NCBI RefSeq assembly: GCF_041378895.1
Contig: NZ_CP144212.1
Span: 523,001-587,000, forward strand
Reading direction: 5' to 3'
Origin: Dechloromonas sp. ZY10
GTDB lineage: Bacteria; Pseudomonadota; Gammaproteobacteria; Burkholderiales; Rhodocyclaceae
Length of the DNA: 64,000 nucleotides
A program made the position numbers and the translations under genes. Below the pieces are notes generated by a model. The model had not been told where the DNA came from. It did not search any database and was given only the letters and a program-made list of their open reading frames with translations. Below are positions 35,588 to 46,228 of the stretch, in pieces. Position 1 is the first letter of the stretch. Each line of letters opens with the position of its first letter.

Positions 35588-36865
35588 ATGTCAATCAAGC
35601 ACTGTTCGAGGAAAACCGGGGACGGCTGGCCGGTGTGCGTCCTGTTCCTGCTGGTTTGGCTGCTGGTGCCGCTTGATGCTGCGCGGGCGGCGCCGGCGGG
35701 GCCGATCCTGATTGCCCATGTCGCCCCGACGACCGGCCGTTTTGCTTTACATGCCGAGGCGGATCGGCGCGGCGCCGAAATGGCGATCGAGGATTTCAAC
35801 CGCAACGGCGGCGTGCTGGGGCGTGAGGTCGTGCTGATTTCACGTAATCCGGGGATGGATGGCAAGCAGGCCGCTCAGGTAGCCGAAGAGTTGATCGTCC
35901 GTAACCGGGTCGGCTTTATGGTCGGCGCGATTGCCTCGAACGTCGCGGCCAGCATGTCGGCGGTGGCGCAGAAATACGGCGTTATCTATATCAACACCAA
36001 TTCCTCCGCGCCCTCGGAGTCGGTCGAGAACGCTCACCGCAGCAAGTTTGTCTTCGATGCCAGCGGCGCCAATTTCAATCGGGCCTTGCTCAAATATGCG
36101 CTGAAAGATCGCAAGACCAGGCGGGTCCTGCAGCTGACCGAGGACAACGAAGCCGGGCGCAGTAACGCAGCGGCGATGCGGACCTACATCGCCGAATTCG
36201 GGGGCGAAGTGGTGGGTGAGGTTGTTGCCCCGGAGAACCTTGCCGATCCGGTCGAGGTGCTGCGCAAGGTGGCGGCGATTCCGGCCGATGTCGTCACCTT
36301 GGTGATCAGCGGCGATAATCAGATCAAGCTGTTTTCGCAGATCGATCCCAAGGTTCTTGAGCAGCAAGCATGGATTGTTGGTGAGGTCGATTGGGAGGAG
36401 CTTTATCCGGCACCGGGAACGCCGCGTCCGCTGTTCGGGACGACCTGGGCCTGGAATCTCGATACCGCCGGAACCCGTGAATTTGTCGACCGCTACCGCA
36501 AGCGTTATGGCCATACCCGACTCCCCTGGCCCGGTGACGTGACGCATGCGGCTTATCTGGCAACCCGCGCGTTGCTGGCTGCCATCAGCAAGGCGGGGAC
36601 AACCGATAGCCACGCAGTGATCCTGCAACTAGAACAGTACAAGGCAACGGCAACCGAGCGGATGCAGCACGATGCAGCCTGGATGGATCCGGTCAGCCAC
36701 CATCTCCAGCAAACCGTCTATATCGCACGTTGGCGGCCGAGTGCGACGCAGCCGGAGCGTGGAATCGAAATTCTTGGCCGGGTCAGCCCCGAGCAGGCGC
36801 GTTACGAACCCGAAAAAAACACCCGTCTTGAGCCTCTGGCCGAGACTCCGCGATATATTCCCTGA
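35588..36865 (+). CDS. Periplasmic ligand-binding protein (LivK-like) paired with a hybrid kinase
   Basis: 425 residues. Signal peptide to about residue 34 (LLVWLLVPLDAARAA); mature GPILIAHVAPTTGRFALHAEADRRGAEMAIEDFNRNGGVLGREV matches the type-1 periplasmic binding fold used for branched-chain amino acids, amides and urea. ATG 35588 has GGAGG six bases upstream. No ABC permease or ATPase is nearby; the gene is followed three bases later by a membrane-bound hybrid histidine kinase, so it is probably a sensor subunit rather than a transporter component. The ligand is unknown. Confidence 0.85.
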   Translation: MSIKHCSRKTGDGWPVCVLFLLVWLLVPLDAARAAPAGPILIAHVAPTTGRFALHAEADRRGAEMAIEDFNRNGGVLGREVVLISRNPGMDGKQAAQVAEELIVRNRVGFMVGAIASNVAASMSAVAQKYGVIYINTNSSAPSESVENAHRSKFVFDASGANFNRALLKYALKDRKTRRVLQLTEDNEAGRSNAAAMRTYIAEFGGEVVGEVVAPENLADPVEVLRKVAAIPADVVTLVISGDNQIKLFSQIDPKVLEQQAWIVGEVDWEELYPAPGTPRPLFGTTWAWNLDTAGTREFVDRYRKRYGHTRLPWPGDVTHAAYLATRALLAAISKAGTTDSHAVILQLEQYKATATERMQHDAAWMDPVSHHLQQTVYIARWRPSATQPERGIEILGRVSPEQARYEPEKNTRLEPLAETPRYIP

Positions 36866-36868
36866 GTC

Positions 36869-39247
36869 ATGTTCAAGAAACCCGGCCTGATCGGCCGCAT
36901 TGCACTGCTTGTCGTTTGCGTCGAAATCTTTGTCTTCGGTGCGCTGGGCAGCTTTTATGTCAGCCGCTTCAGCAATACGCTCGATCAACACCTGACCTCG
37001 GGAATCCGCAACGTCGGCCGGATGCTGGCGCAGGAAAGCCTTCCGATCAGTTCCCTGGGGGAAAAAAGCCTGATCTCCGACCTGGTGGGAGCCCCCTACC
37101 TCGATGGGTTAGTAATCGGCGGCAACGGTCGGGTCATCGTTGCGACCGATAGCTCTATCCTCGGCCAGGCGGCATCGAGCCTACTCGGTATTGATCCGGC
37201 CTGGCTCAATGCCGCTGCGTCCGACGAGCAATGGATCGTCGAAGATTCGCGTCTGACCAGCGTGCAGCATTTGCACGGCGGCAGCATTTCTCCTCTCTAT
37301 ATTGCGATCATCCGGGTCAGTACTGCTCCGATTGAGGCCCGCAAGCAGTCGATCATCCTCTGGGGTTTGCTCGGCTCGCTGCTTTTCGTCGCGCTCAGTT
37401 CGGCCGTGCTGATCGTGGTCGCCCAGCGCTTTATCGGCCAACGTGTCGATACCTCGCTGAAGGTTCTCAAGCAGGTCGAGTCCGGAGCCTTCGACGTGCA
37501 GATCACCGATCCCGCAGCCGATGAACTTGGGCAGTTGCAGGAGGGGATCAATTCGATGATCGTCAGGGTCGGGACCCTGATCCGGCAGCAGCAGGACGAC
37601 GCCAAGGAAATGCGCGAACAGAAGGATTTACTGCAGTCGATCATCGACCATGCACCGATCCGCGTTTTCTGGAAGGACTGCGAGCTGCGCTATCGCGGGT
37701 GCAATAATCTTTTTGCACGCGATGCCAGCTTTTCGCGGCCGGAACAGTTGATCGGCAAGACCGACTTCGACATGGTCTGGCGCAACGAGGCGGAAAAATA
37801 TCGCAGCGATGACCGGGCTGTGATGGAATCTGGCGTTGCCAAACTCAACTTTGAAGAACCGCAGTCGTCGGCCAATGGGCTAATCTGGCTGAGTACCTCG
37901 AAGGTACCTTTGCGCGATGCCAATGGGCAGATTTTCGGGGTCCTCGGCATCTATCAGGATGTGACCGAGCGAAAGCATGGCGAGGACGAACTGGTTGCCT
38001 ATCGCGATCACCTTGAGTCCTTGGTCAAGGCGCGTACGCTTGAATTGGCGTCGGCCAAAGAGGCTGCCGAAGCTGCAAATGTCGCCAAGAGTGCCTTTTT
38101 GGCCAACATCAGTCACGAAATCCGGACCCCGCTCAACGCCATCACCGGCATGGCATATCTACTCCGCCGTAGCGGCGTCGATGCCCGGCAGGCCGATAAA
38201 CTGGACAAGATCGAAGCCGCCGGCAATCACCTGCTCGAAATCATCAATGCCGTGCTTGACCTCTCGAAGATCGAGGCCAGCAAATTCTCGCTGGCCGAAG
38301 AACCTTTCTCCGTCGCCGAGATGGTCGACAACGTTGCCGGCATGGTCGGCGTCAAGGCCAAGGAAAAAGGGCTGGTCCTGAGCGTTGCCGCCGAGCCGCT
38401 GCCTGCCCGGTTGCTGGGCGACCGTACGCGCTTGCAGCAGGCCTTGCTCAACTATCTGTCGAATGCCGTCAAATTTACCCGGAGCGGCGGCATTGGACTG
38501 CGCGCACGTGTCGTCGAGGAGACCGCCGAGAACGTCCTGCTGCGCTTCGAGGTCAGCGACTCGGGGCCGGGGATCGCACCCGAAGCCTTGCCCCGGCTGT
38601 TCTCGGATTTCGAGCAGGCCGACAACTCGATTGCGCGCAAATATGGCGGCACCGGGCTGGGCCTGGCGATTACCCGGAAGATCGCATTGTTGATGGAGGG
38701 CGATGCCGGCGTCGATACGGAGTTGGGCAAGGGCAGTACTTTCTGGCTGAACGTTCGCCTGAAGAAATGCGATTCCGATACCGGTCTCGTTGCCGATGAC
38801 GATTATGTGACCAGCGATATCGAGCTTGCATTGCGGCGCGAATTTGCCGGTGTGCGCATCCTGCTTGCCGAGGATGAGCCGATCAACCGGGAGGTAACCT
38901 TGTCGCTGCTCGACGATGTCGGCCTGGTCTGCGATATCGCCGAAGACGGGGTTGAGGCCCTGAAGCTTGCCACCGAGCGGCAATACGCGCTGATCCTGAT
39001 GGACATGCAGATGCCGAACATGGATGGGCTGGAGGCAGCACAGCGGATTCGCCGGCTTTCCGAAATACGGCGGTTGCCGATTCTGGCGATGACTGCCAAC
39101 GCCTTTGCCGAAGACCGCGCGCGCTGCCTGGCGGCAGGGATGGATGATTTCATCGCCAAGCCGGTCAGTCCGGAGCGTCTATTTGCAGCCTTGTTGCAAT
39201 GGCTCAGGGCTGGTTGTGCAGAGGCTGGCGCCGCCACCGTCCGCTGA
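36869..39247 (+). CDS. Hybrid sensor histidine kinase (periplasmic sensor, HAMP, PAS, HisKA, HATPase, REC)
   Basis: 792 residues. Membrane helices near 9-30 and 160-187 flank a periplasmic domain of about 130 residues; HAMP about 185-240; PAS about 258-370 ([24 protein letters not shown]); H-box SHEIRTPLN with His near 416; N-box [10 protein letters not shown] near 527; G-boxes DSGPGIAP and GTGLGLAIT; receiver AEDEPINRE with Asp near 712 in [13 protein letters not shown]. From the H-box on it is closely similar to the kinase at 3945 (shared [15 protein letters not shown] segment), so the two are paralogues with different sensors. It follows the binding-protein stop by three bases and probably reads ligand occupancy from it. 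A bidirectional terminator ends it. Confidence 0.92.
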   Translation: MFKKPGLIGRIALLVVCVEIFVFGALGSFYVSRFSNTLDQHLTSGIRNVGRMLAQESLPISSLGEKSLISDLVGAPYLDGLVIGGNGRVIVATDSSILGQAASSLLGIDPAWLNAAASDEQWIVEDSRLTSVQHLHGGSISPLYIAIIRVSTAPIEARKQSIILWGLLGSLLFVALSSAVLIVVAQRFIGQRVDTSLKVLKQVESGAFDVQITDPAADELGQLQEGINSMIVRVGTLIRQQQDDAKEMREQKDLLQSIIDHAPIRVFWKDCELRYRGCNNLFARDASFSRPEQLIGKTDFDMVWRNEAEKYRSDDRAVMESGVAKLNFEEPQSSANGLIWLSTSKVPLRDANGQIFGVLGIYQDVTERKHGEDELVAYRDHLESLVKARTLELASAKEAAEAANVAKSAFLANISHEIRTPLNAITGMAYLLRRSGVDARQADKLDKIEAAGNHLLEIINAVLDLSKIEASKFSLAEEPFSVAEMVDNVAGMVGVKAKEKGLVLSVAAEPLPARLLGDRTRLQQALLNYLSNAVKFTRSGGIGLRARVVEETAENVLLRFEVSDSGPGIAPEALPRLFSDFEQADNSIARKYGGTGLGLAITRKIALLMEGDAGVDTELGKGSTFWLNVRLKKCDSDTGLVADDDYVTSDIELALRREFAGVRILLAEDEPINREVTLSLLDDVGLVCDIAEDGVEALKLATERQYALILMDMQMPNMDGLEAAQRIRRLSEIRRLPILAMTANAFAEDRARCLAAGMDDFIAKPVSPERLFAALLQWLRAGCAEAGAATVR

Positions 39248-39275
39248 CGGACCGGTGCCTCCTGCCTTGTCCAAT

Positions 39276-39303
39276 GAAAAAACCGCCGGTTTGCCGGCGG
39301 TTT
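39276..39303. terminator. Bidirectional terminator between the kinase gene and argH
   Basis: AACCGCCGG (39281-39289) and CCGGCGGTT (39294-39302) form a perfect stem with a TTTG loop, preceded by AAAA and followed by T, so it can end transcripts on both strands. The kinase stops at 39247 and argH (minus) at 39328. Confidence 0.9.
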
Positions 39304-39327
39304 CTCTGCTCCTGAAAGCGAGCTAGC

Positions 39328-40716
39328 TTAGCCCAGTCGCTGCCGTGCCCGGCCAATCGCGGCCTTGACCTGTTCCGGGGCGGTGCCGCCGATGTGGTTG
39401 CGGGAAGCAAGGGAGCCGGCCACGGTCAACACGGCAAAAACGTCGTTTTCCACCTGCGGGCAGAAGGCCTTGAGTTCGTCCAGGCTGAGTTGCGGCAGGT
39501 CGACGCCCTTGGCTTCGGCGGCCTTGACCGCGTGGCCGACGGCTTCGTGCGCGTCGCGGAAGGGCAGGCCCTTCTTGACCAGGTAGTCGGCGAGGTCGGT
39601 GGCGGTGGCGAAGCCCTGGGTCAGCGCGGCCTGCATGTTCTCGGCGCGGACGGTGATGCCGCCGGCCATGTCGGCAAAGATGCGCAGGGTGTCGGTGACG
39701 GTGTCGACGGCGTCGAACAGCGGCTCTTTATCTTCCTGGTTGTCCTTGTTGTAGGCCAGCGGTTGCGACTTCATCAGGGTCAGCAGGCTGAGCAGCTGGC
39801 CGTAGACGCGGCCGGTCTTGCCACGCGCCAGTTCCGGCACGTCCGGGTTCTTCTTCTGCGGCATGATCGACGAGCCGGTGCAGAAGCGGTCGGCGATCTG
39901 GATGAAGCCGATGCGCGGGCTCATCCACATCACCAGTTCTTCCGACAGGCGGCTGATGTGCATCATCAGCAGCGCGCAGGCAGCAGTGAATTCGATGGCG
40001 AAGTCGCGGTCGGAGACGGCGTCGAGCGAATTTTCGCAGACGGCTTCAAAGCCGAGTTCCTGGGCGACGAATTCGCGGTCAATCGGGTAGGTGGTGCCGG
40101 CCAGCGCGGCCGAGCCGAGCGGCAGGCGGTTGGTGCGCTTCCTGGCATCGGCAAAACGCTCGGCGTCGCGGCCGAACATTTCGAAGTAAGCGAGCATGTG
40201 GTGGCCGAAGGTGACCGGCTGCGCGACCTGCAGGTGGGTGAAACCGGGCATCGGGGTCGCCGCTTCCTTTTCGGCGAGGTCGACCAGCGCGCTGCGGAAT
40301 TGCTTGAGCAGCACCTGGATGTCGTCGATGGCGTCGCGCAGGTAGAGGCGGATGTCGGTCGCGACCTGGTCGTTGCGCGAGCGGCCGGTGTGCAGGCGCT
40401 TGCCGGCGTCGCCGACCAGTGCGGTGAGGCGCTTTTCGACGTTGAGGTGCACGTCTTCGAGGTCAATCGACCATTCGAGCTGGCCGGATTCGATTTCCTG
40501 CGCCACCTGCGCCATGCCGCGTTCGATGTCGGCCAGATCCTGGGCGCTGATGATGCCCTGCTTGGCGAGCATCTTGGCGTGCGCCAGCGAGCCGCGAATG
40601 TCCTGCCGCCACATCCGCTGGTCGAAATCGACCGAGGCGGTGTAGCGCTTGACGAGGTCGGATACCGGTTCGGAGAAACGGCCGGCCCAGGTGTATTGAT
40701 TGGCGTTGGAGGTCAT
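39328..40716 (-). CDS. argH: Argininosuccinate lyase
   Basis: 462 residues. Last step of arginine synthesis, cleaving argininosuccinate to arginine and fumarate. Fumarase/aspartase-superfamily motifs: [27 protein letters not shown] and the signature loop [16 protein letters not shown] with the catalytic Ser. The start [17 protein letters not shown] is standard. It is divergent from the AlgZ/AlgR-type pair, the arrangement found in Pseudomonas and many betaproteobacteria. A GTCAAC variant of the dispersed motif occurs at 39421. Confidence 0.97.
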   Translation of the reverse strand: MTSNANQYTWAGRFSEPVSDLVKRYTASVDFDQRMWRQDIRGSLAHAKMLAKQGIISAQDLADIERGMAQVAQEIESGQLEWSIDLEDVHLNVEKRLTALVGDAGKRLHTGRSRNDQVATDIRLYLRDAIDDIQVLLKQFRSALVDLAEKEAATPMPGFTHLQVAQPVTFGHHMLAYFEMFGRDAERFADARKRTNRLPLGSAALAGTTYPIDREFVAQELGFEAVCENSLDAVSDRDFAIEFTAACALLMMHISRLSEELVMWMSPRIGFIQIADRFCTGSSIMPQKKNPDVPELARGKTGRVYGQLLSLLTLMKSQPLAYNKDNQEDKEPLFDAVDTVTDTLRIFADMAGGITVRAENMQAALTQGFATATDLADYLVKKGLPFRDAHEAVGHAVKAAEAKGVDLPQLSLDELKAFCPQVENDVFAVLTVAGSLASRNHIGGTAPEQVKAAIGRARQRLG

Positions 40717-40830
40717 GAGGTGCTCTAGAATTCGGCAATCGGTCAGAAATCAGTTAATCACGGCCGCCGAGCGCGCTGGCCCGGACTGGAAGTGGAGGGC
40801 AAGCGGGGCGCGGCCAGGACGACAGGAAAA

Positions 40831-41916
40831 ATGTCCAGCGAACCTGCAAGTATACGGCACTTTCCGGCGGCTCACCCGCTCCCGGACTGGCGCAATCTCG
40901 GCGTCCTGCTGCGCACCCTGCTCGGGATCAACGCGGCTGCGCTGCTCTGGGCGCTGGCGCAGGTCGGTAGCGGTGCCGGCGGGAGTAGTGCGGGGGCGGC
41001 GCAACCCTGGCTGACGGCCTGGGCTGCCCGCTATCTGGAACTGGCGGTGGGGGTCGAGCCGCATCTATTCCTGCTCGGGCTGCTGCTGGCGCTGGCTCGG
41101 GATGGGCTATGGCGCCTGCCGCTGCGTCTGGCGCAGGGCCTGGTAACGTTGCTTGCCGGTGGCCTGGCGCTTGGGCTGAGTGCCCTGGGGGCGGCGCTGG
41201 GGATCGGTGATGGCGGGCTGGCCCCGGTCTTTCTGCTGGCAATGGCGGCCTGGGCCTTGCTGCTCGGCTATTTTGACCTGCGTGCCCGCGCCCACTCGCC
41301 AGTACTGGCCGAAGCCCGGCTGGCGGCGCTGAATGCGCGCATCCGGCCGCACTTCCTGTTCAATTCGCTGAATGCAGTACTGTCCTTGATTCGCGCCCGG
41401 CCGCAGCAGGCCGAAAATGCGCTGGAATCGCTCGCTGACCTGTTCCGCGCCGCGCTGCGCGACCCCGGCGAACTGGTTCGGCTGGGTGACGAGATCGAGC
41501 TCGGGCGGCAGTACCTGGAACTGGAAAAACTGCGTCTCGGCGAGCGGCTCACAGTCGAATGGCAAATCGGCGATATTTCGCCGGCCACGCCGATCCCGCC
41601 GCTGATGCTGCAGCCCCTGCTGGAAAATGCGGTCTATCACGGTATCGAACCTTCGCCCGCTGGGGGCTGCATCCGCATCGCGATTGGCTATTCGCATCCC
41701 GGCGACCGGCGCGAATTCCGCCTCAGCATCGGCAATCCCCTGCCGCCGGTTGCCGGTGGCCGGGCAACCCACGCCGCCGGCAACCGTATCGCGCTCGACA
41801 ATATCCGCGAACGCCTGCGCCTGTACTACGATCTCGAAGCCCGCCTGAAGATTGAAAGCCAACCCGAGTACTACCAAGTCAATATCGTGCTGCCATGTCC
41901 GCCCCCGTGCCCCTGA
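40831..41916 (+). CDS. algZ: LytS/AlgZ-type membrane histidine kinase
   Basis: 361 residues. Four predicted membrane helices in the first ~165 residues (LGVLLRTLLGINAAALLWALAQV; LELAVGVEPHLFLLGLLLALAR; LVTLLAGGLALGLSALGAALG; PVFLLAMAAWALLLGYFDL), then the His_kinase domain with RPHFLFNSLNAVLSLIR (phospho-accepting His) and LLENAVYHGIEPSPAGG. The start 40831 has GGAAAAA just before it; the earlier in-frame start lacks similarity. It overlaps the LytTR regulator by 22 bases, the AlgZ-AlgR arrangement. The symbol is given by similarity and context. Confidence 0.85.
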   Translation: MSSEPASIRHFPAAHPLPDWRNLGVLLRTLLGINAAALLWALAQVGSGAGGSSAGAAQPWLTAWAARYLELAVGVEPHLFLLGLLLALARDGLWRLPLRLAQGLVTLLAGGLALGLSALGAALGIGDGGLAPVFLLAMAAWALLLGYFDLRARAHSPVLAEARLAALNARIRPHFLFNSLNAVLSLIRARPQQAENALESLADLFRAALRDPGELVRLGDEIELGRQYLELEKLRLGERLTVEWQIGDISPATPIPPLMLQPLLENAVYHGIEPSPAGGCIRIAIGYSHPGDRREFRLSIGNPLPPVAGGRATHAAGNRIALDNIRERLRLYYDLEARLKIESQPEYYQVNIVLPCPPPCP

Positions 41917-42689
41917 ATCTGCTGCTGGTCGATGACGAGGCGCCGGCCCGCGAACGCCTGCGCTTGCTGCTTGGTGATATGGCCGGCCAATTGCCCAATC
42001 GCGTCGTCGGCGAGGCCGCCAATGGTCGTGAGGCGCTGGCCTGGCTGAATGCATGCGCGGCAACTGGCGAAACGGTCGATGGTGTACTCGCCGACATCCG
42101 CATGCCGGGCATGGACGGGATCGAACTGGCCAGCCATCTGGCCTTGCTGCCGCAGCCGCCGGCAGTGATCTTCACCACCGCCTACGATAATTATGCGGTT
42201 CAGGCCTTCGATCTGGCGGCCGTCGATTACCTGTTGAAGCCGGTGCGCGCCCAGCGTTTGCTGACTGCCCTGCAGAAGCTGCCGGCACGGCTGGCGCCGA
42301 CGGAATTGCGGCAATTGGCGGCAACGCTCGGCCAGAACTGGCGCGGCGGTGGACGCAGTCACCTGTCCTGCCATGAACGCGGACGGCTGCTGTTGATCCC
42401 GGTCGATGAAATTCTTTACCTGCGTGCCGAACAAAAATACGTGACCGCGCGCACCCTCGAACGTGACTATCTGCTCGACGAATCGCTGGCCCAGCTGGAG
42501 GCCGAATTCGTCGAGCGCTTCCTGCGTCTGCACCGGGCGGTGCTGGTCGCGCCCGGCGCCGTCGCCGGTTTCGAAAAGGCCGCCGGCGACGATGCCGAAG
42601 CCTACGGCTGGGCCTTGCTGCGCGGGGTGCCCGAGAAGCTGCCGGTCAGCCGCCGGCTATGGTCGGCGGTGCGGCAGGCGCTGGCCTAA
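41895..42689 (+). CDS. algR: LytTR-family response regulator, AlgR type
   Basis: 264 residues. Receiver domain 8-~125 (LLLVDDEAPARERLRLLL; phospho-Asp in GVLADIRMPGMDGIELA; TTAYDNYAVQAFDLAAVDYLLKPV), then a LytTR DNA-binding domain about 155-255 (RLLLIPVDEILYLRAEQKYVTART; FLRLHRAVLV). AlgR relatives control type IV pili, exopolysaccharide and virulence. Unlike in Pseudomonas the next gene is not hemC, which lies 15.6 kb further on. Confidence 0.9.
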   Translation: MSAPVPLNLLLVDDEAPARERLRLLLGDMAGQLPNRVVGEAANGREALAWLNACAATGETVDGVLADIRMPGMDGIELASHLALLPQPPAVIFTTAYDNYAVQAFDLAAVDYLLKPVRAQRLLTALQKLPARLAPTELRQLAATLGQNWRGGGRSHLSCHERGRLLLIPVDEILYLRAEQKYVTARTLERDYLLDESLAQLEAEFVERFLRLHRAVLVAPGAVAGFEKAAGDDAEAYGWALLRGVPEKLPVSRRLWSAVRQALA

Positions 42690-42875
42690 GCGTTGCGCTC
42701 AGGACGTTCTTGAAGGGTTTTGTGGGCTTTTGAGTCAGCTGCTGGCTGCGTTTTCCTTGTTCTGTTAATGCCATTGGATTTATTCTTATGGAATTGCCTG
42801 GGTTTGCCATCGGCCCTTCATCGCCGTGTCGCAATCCGTCGGCAGGATGGTCGTGGGCAAACTTGGAGAACCAGC

Positions 42876-43106
42876 ATGGGAAATCAGCAAAACAACGCTT
42901 GCAGCGCCTGCGCCGGCGAGGACGTGGTCCTGGAGAACGTCTCGCGCGAGTTGGCCTTGATGCGCTTCCTGCAGTTGCAGCAATGCGGTGATCAGCCGCT
43001 GATGTGCGAAGTGCTGCCGAACCGCTACACGGTCTGCCGCGGGCACCTGGGCTGCCATGTTTCGCCGTCGCCCGTAGCGGTCTTGCCGCGGTTTGCTTGC
43101 GCCTGA
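42876..43106 (+). CDS. Small cysteine-rich protein, function unknown
   Basis: 76 residues with seven cysteines: NACSACAGED near the start, QQCGDQPLMCEVLPNRYTVC in the middle, HLGCH and a terminal FACA. GGAGAACC supports ATG 42876. The region between the CxxC pairs could bind metal. It lies between algR and a convergent LysR gene, with a copy of the GTCGAC palindrome 35 bases after its stop. No family is recognised. Confidence 0.55.
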   Translation: MGNQQNNACSACAGEDVVLENVSRELALMRFLQLQQCGDQPLMCEVLPNRYTVCRGHLGCHVSPSPVAVLPRFACA

Positions 43107-43141
43107 AACCGGCCGGACGCCAGCGGATTTTTGCGGTTGCC

Positions 43142-43155
43142 CACGGTCGACCGTG
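43142..43155. repeat. GTCGAC palindrome core between convergent genes
   Basis: CACGGTCGACCGTG, a 14-bp perfect palindrome with weakly complementary flanks (TTG/CAA-type pairing broken by mismatches). It lies between the small Cys-rich gene (plus) and lysR (minus), the same convergent setting as 22357 and 46185. Confidence 0.8.
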
Positions 43156-43178
43156 AAAAACACCGAAATTCGCCGTCT

Positions 43179-44159
43179 TCAGCCCGCTGGCGCGGAAAAG
43201 CTGAGCCCACCGGCGCCCGACGAGGGGCCGTGGCTGGGACTGCCGGGAACGCTGTCGGGCCGGTCCCAGTAGGGTTCCTCGCCGAAGCGCCGGAGCAGGT
43301 AGTCGATGAAAGCCCGGATCTTCGGCGGCAGGTGCCGGTTGGGCCAGTGCACGGCGTAAAGAAAGCGTTCGACCGGGACGTAGCCGGGCAAGACCTCGAT
43401 CAGCCGCCCAGCCTGCAATTCGCGGCCGATGATGAAGGTCGGCAGCAAGGCCAGCCCGAGGCCGCCGACCACCGCCTGCGACAGAGCTTCGTCGTCGTTG
43501 ATCCGCAGCGAACCGGAGACCGGGATCGCGATGTCGCCGTCCGGCCCCTTCAGGCGCCACTGTCCCTGCGTGCTCATGTGCGTGTAGTCGAGGCAGTTGT
43601 GGCTGCGCAGGTCTTCCGGGCGCTGCGGCAGGCCGTGCCGGGCCAGGTAGTCGGGGCTGGCGCAGATCTTCCGCCGGATCGGCGCGAGACGGCGGGCGAC
43701 CAGGTGATCGTCGGGGGCGGCGGTGATGCGCAGCGCCAGGTCGTAACCTTCGTCGACCAGGTCGACCAGGCGGTCGTTGATCGTCATGTCGACGTTCAAT
43801 TCCGGGTATTGCGCCATGAAACCGGGCAGGGCCGGGGCCACGTGCAGCGTCCCGAAGGCAACCGAGGCGCTGATCTTGAGCGTGCCGCGCGGCGCCTGGT
43901 GCAGCCGGTGCACGGTGTTGTCGGCGAGTGCGAGCTCTTCGAGGATGCGTTCGCAATGCTCGAAATAAGCCTCGCCGACCTCGGTTAGTCCGAGTCGGCG
44001 GGTGCTGCGATGCAGCAGGCGGACGCCGAGCGCCGCTTCGAGCCGGGCAACCGCCTTGCTGACCCGCGACTTGGACTGGCCGAGGCGTACCGCCGCACCG
44101 GAAAAACTCCTGGCCTTGACCACCTGGGCAAAGATCAGCATGTCGTTGATATCGTGCAT
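43179..44159 (-). CDS. LysR-family transcriptional regulator
   Basis: 326 residues. The N-terminal helix-turn-helix (MLIFAQVVKARSFSGAAVRLGQSKSRVSKAVARLEAALGVRLLHRSTRRLGLTEVGE) is the LysR signature; the remainder is the periplasmic-binding-like effector domain. A C-terminal Ser/Pro/Gly tail (SPSHGPSSGAGG) is unusual. A 19-bp dyad, TGTTTCC-TTGAT-GGAAACA, lies 14 bases upstream of its start, suggesting autoregulation and control of divergent rnk. The effector is unknown. Confidence 0.9.
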   Translation of the reverse strand: MHDINDMLIFAQVVKARSFSGAAVRLGQSKSRVSKAVARLEAALGVRLLHRSTRRLGLTEVGEAYFEHCERILEELALADNTVHRLHQAPRGTLKISASVAFGTLHVAPALPGFMAQYPELNVDMTINDRLVDLVDEGYDLALRITAAPDDHLVARRLAPIRRKICASPDYLARHGLPQRPEDLRSHNCLDYTHMSTQGQWRLKGPDGDIAIPVSGSLRINDDEALSQAVVGGLGLALLPTFIIGRELQAGRLIEVLPGYVPVERFLYAVHWPNRHLPPKIRAFIDYLLRRFGEEPYWDRPDSVPGSPSHGPSSGAGGLSFSAPAG

Positions 44160-44172
44160 CGCCGCTTTCTAT

Positions 44173-44191
44173 TGTTTCCTTGATGGAAACA
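44173..44191. promoter_or_regulatory. Candidate LysR operator
   Basis: TGTTTCC (44173-44179) and GGAAACA (44185-44191) are perfect complements around TTGAT. LysR-type regulators bind T-N11-A dyads close to their own start; this one is 14 bases upstream of lysR in the 167-base gap to rnk. Confidence 0.6.
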
Positions 44192-44326
44192 GTTTGATTC
44201 GAACTCGCCAGCTTATCAAGCGCCGGCTCTTTCCCTAAGATGGACGACATGCTACCCGCCAAGATCACGGCAAGTGGCTGTTTTTTGCGATTTGAATTAT
44301 TTTTTTGAGGAAAAATAGGCCGATAC

Positions 44327-44713
44327 ATGTTGGAGCCGAGCATCATTGTCAGCGATGTTGACTACGTTCGTTTGATGGCGCTGCCCTCGCCGCCGGAGCT
44401 GCGGGCCGAGTTGGAACGCGCAATTGTTGTTCCTTTGGAATCAATGAACCCGGCGATTGTCGGCATGCACTCGCTGGTCCTGTACCGCGACGAGGCCAGC
44501 GAGCAATTGCGCGAAGTCGAGGTGGTTTACCCCGACGAAGCTGATCCGGCGAGCGGCAGGGTCTCGGTTTTCGCCCCGGTCGGCGCCGCGCTGATCGGCC
44601 TGACCATCGGTGAAAGCATCGACTGGGACTTTCCCGACGGCAGCGTGCGCCGCTTGTGCGTACTGGCGGTCAAGCCGCCGCCGGCACCGCCCGCCGCCCT
44701 TCCGGCCCACTAG
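44327..44713 (+). CDS. rnk: Rnk-like GreA/GreB-family protein (nucleoside diphosphate kinase regulator)
   Basis: 128 residues. PSIIVSDVDYVRLMALP, then the C-terminal GreA/B FKBP-like fold (EVEVVYPDEADPASGRVSVFAPVGAALIGLTIGESIDWDFPDGSVRRLCVLAV). Rnk binds RNA polymerase's secondary channel and affects nucleoside diphosphate kinase levels in E. coli. The C-terminus is extended by a Pro/Ala tail. A hairpin after the gene precedes gdhA. Confidence 0.85.
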   Translation: MLEPSIIVSDVDYVRLMALPSPPELRAELERAIVVPLESMNPAIVGMHSLVLYRDEASEQLREVEVVYPDEADPASGRVSVFAPVGAALIGLTIGESIDWDFPDGSVRRLCVLAVKPPPAPPAALPAH

Positions 44714-46168
<1,455 letters not shown>

Positions 46169-46184
46169 ACCCGCTGCGGCTTTT

Positions 46185-46220
46185 TGGCGCTTTTTCACGG
46201 TCGACCGTGAAAGAGCGCCA
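46185..46220. repeat. 36-bp near-perfect palindrome with GTCGAC core between gdhA and pepN
   Basis: A 36-bp dyad centred on GGTCGACC with one mismatched pair; arms TGGCGCTTTTTCAC and GTGAAAGAGCGCCA. It sits between the stops of gdhA (plus) and pepN (minus) and probably terminates both. It has the same length and core as the element at 22357, while the outer arms differ but stay complementary. Confidence 0.9.
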
Positions 46221-46228
46221 TTTTCCGT

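Noticed and set aside
42690-44326. Evidence of a mobile island (transposase, integrase, tRNA attachment site) at the algR-hemC break
   Set aside because: No such gene or flanking direct repeat was found; only the changed gene order suggests an insertion.
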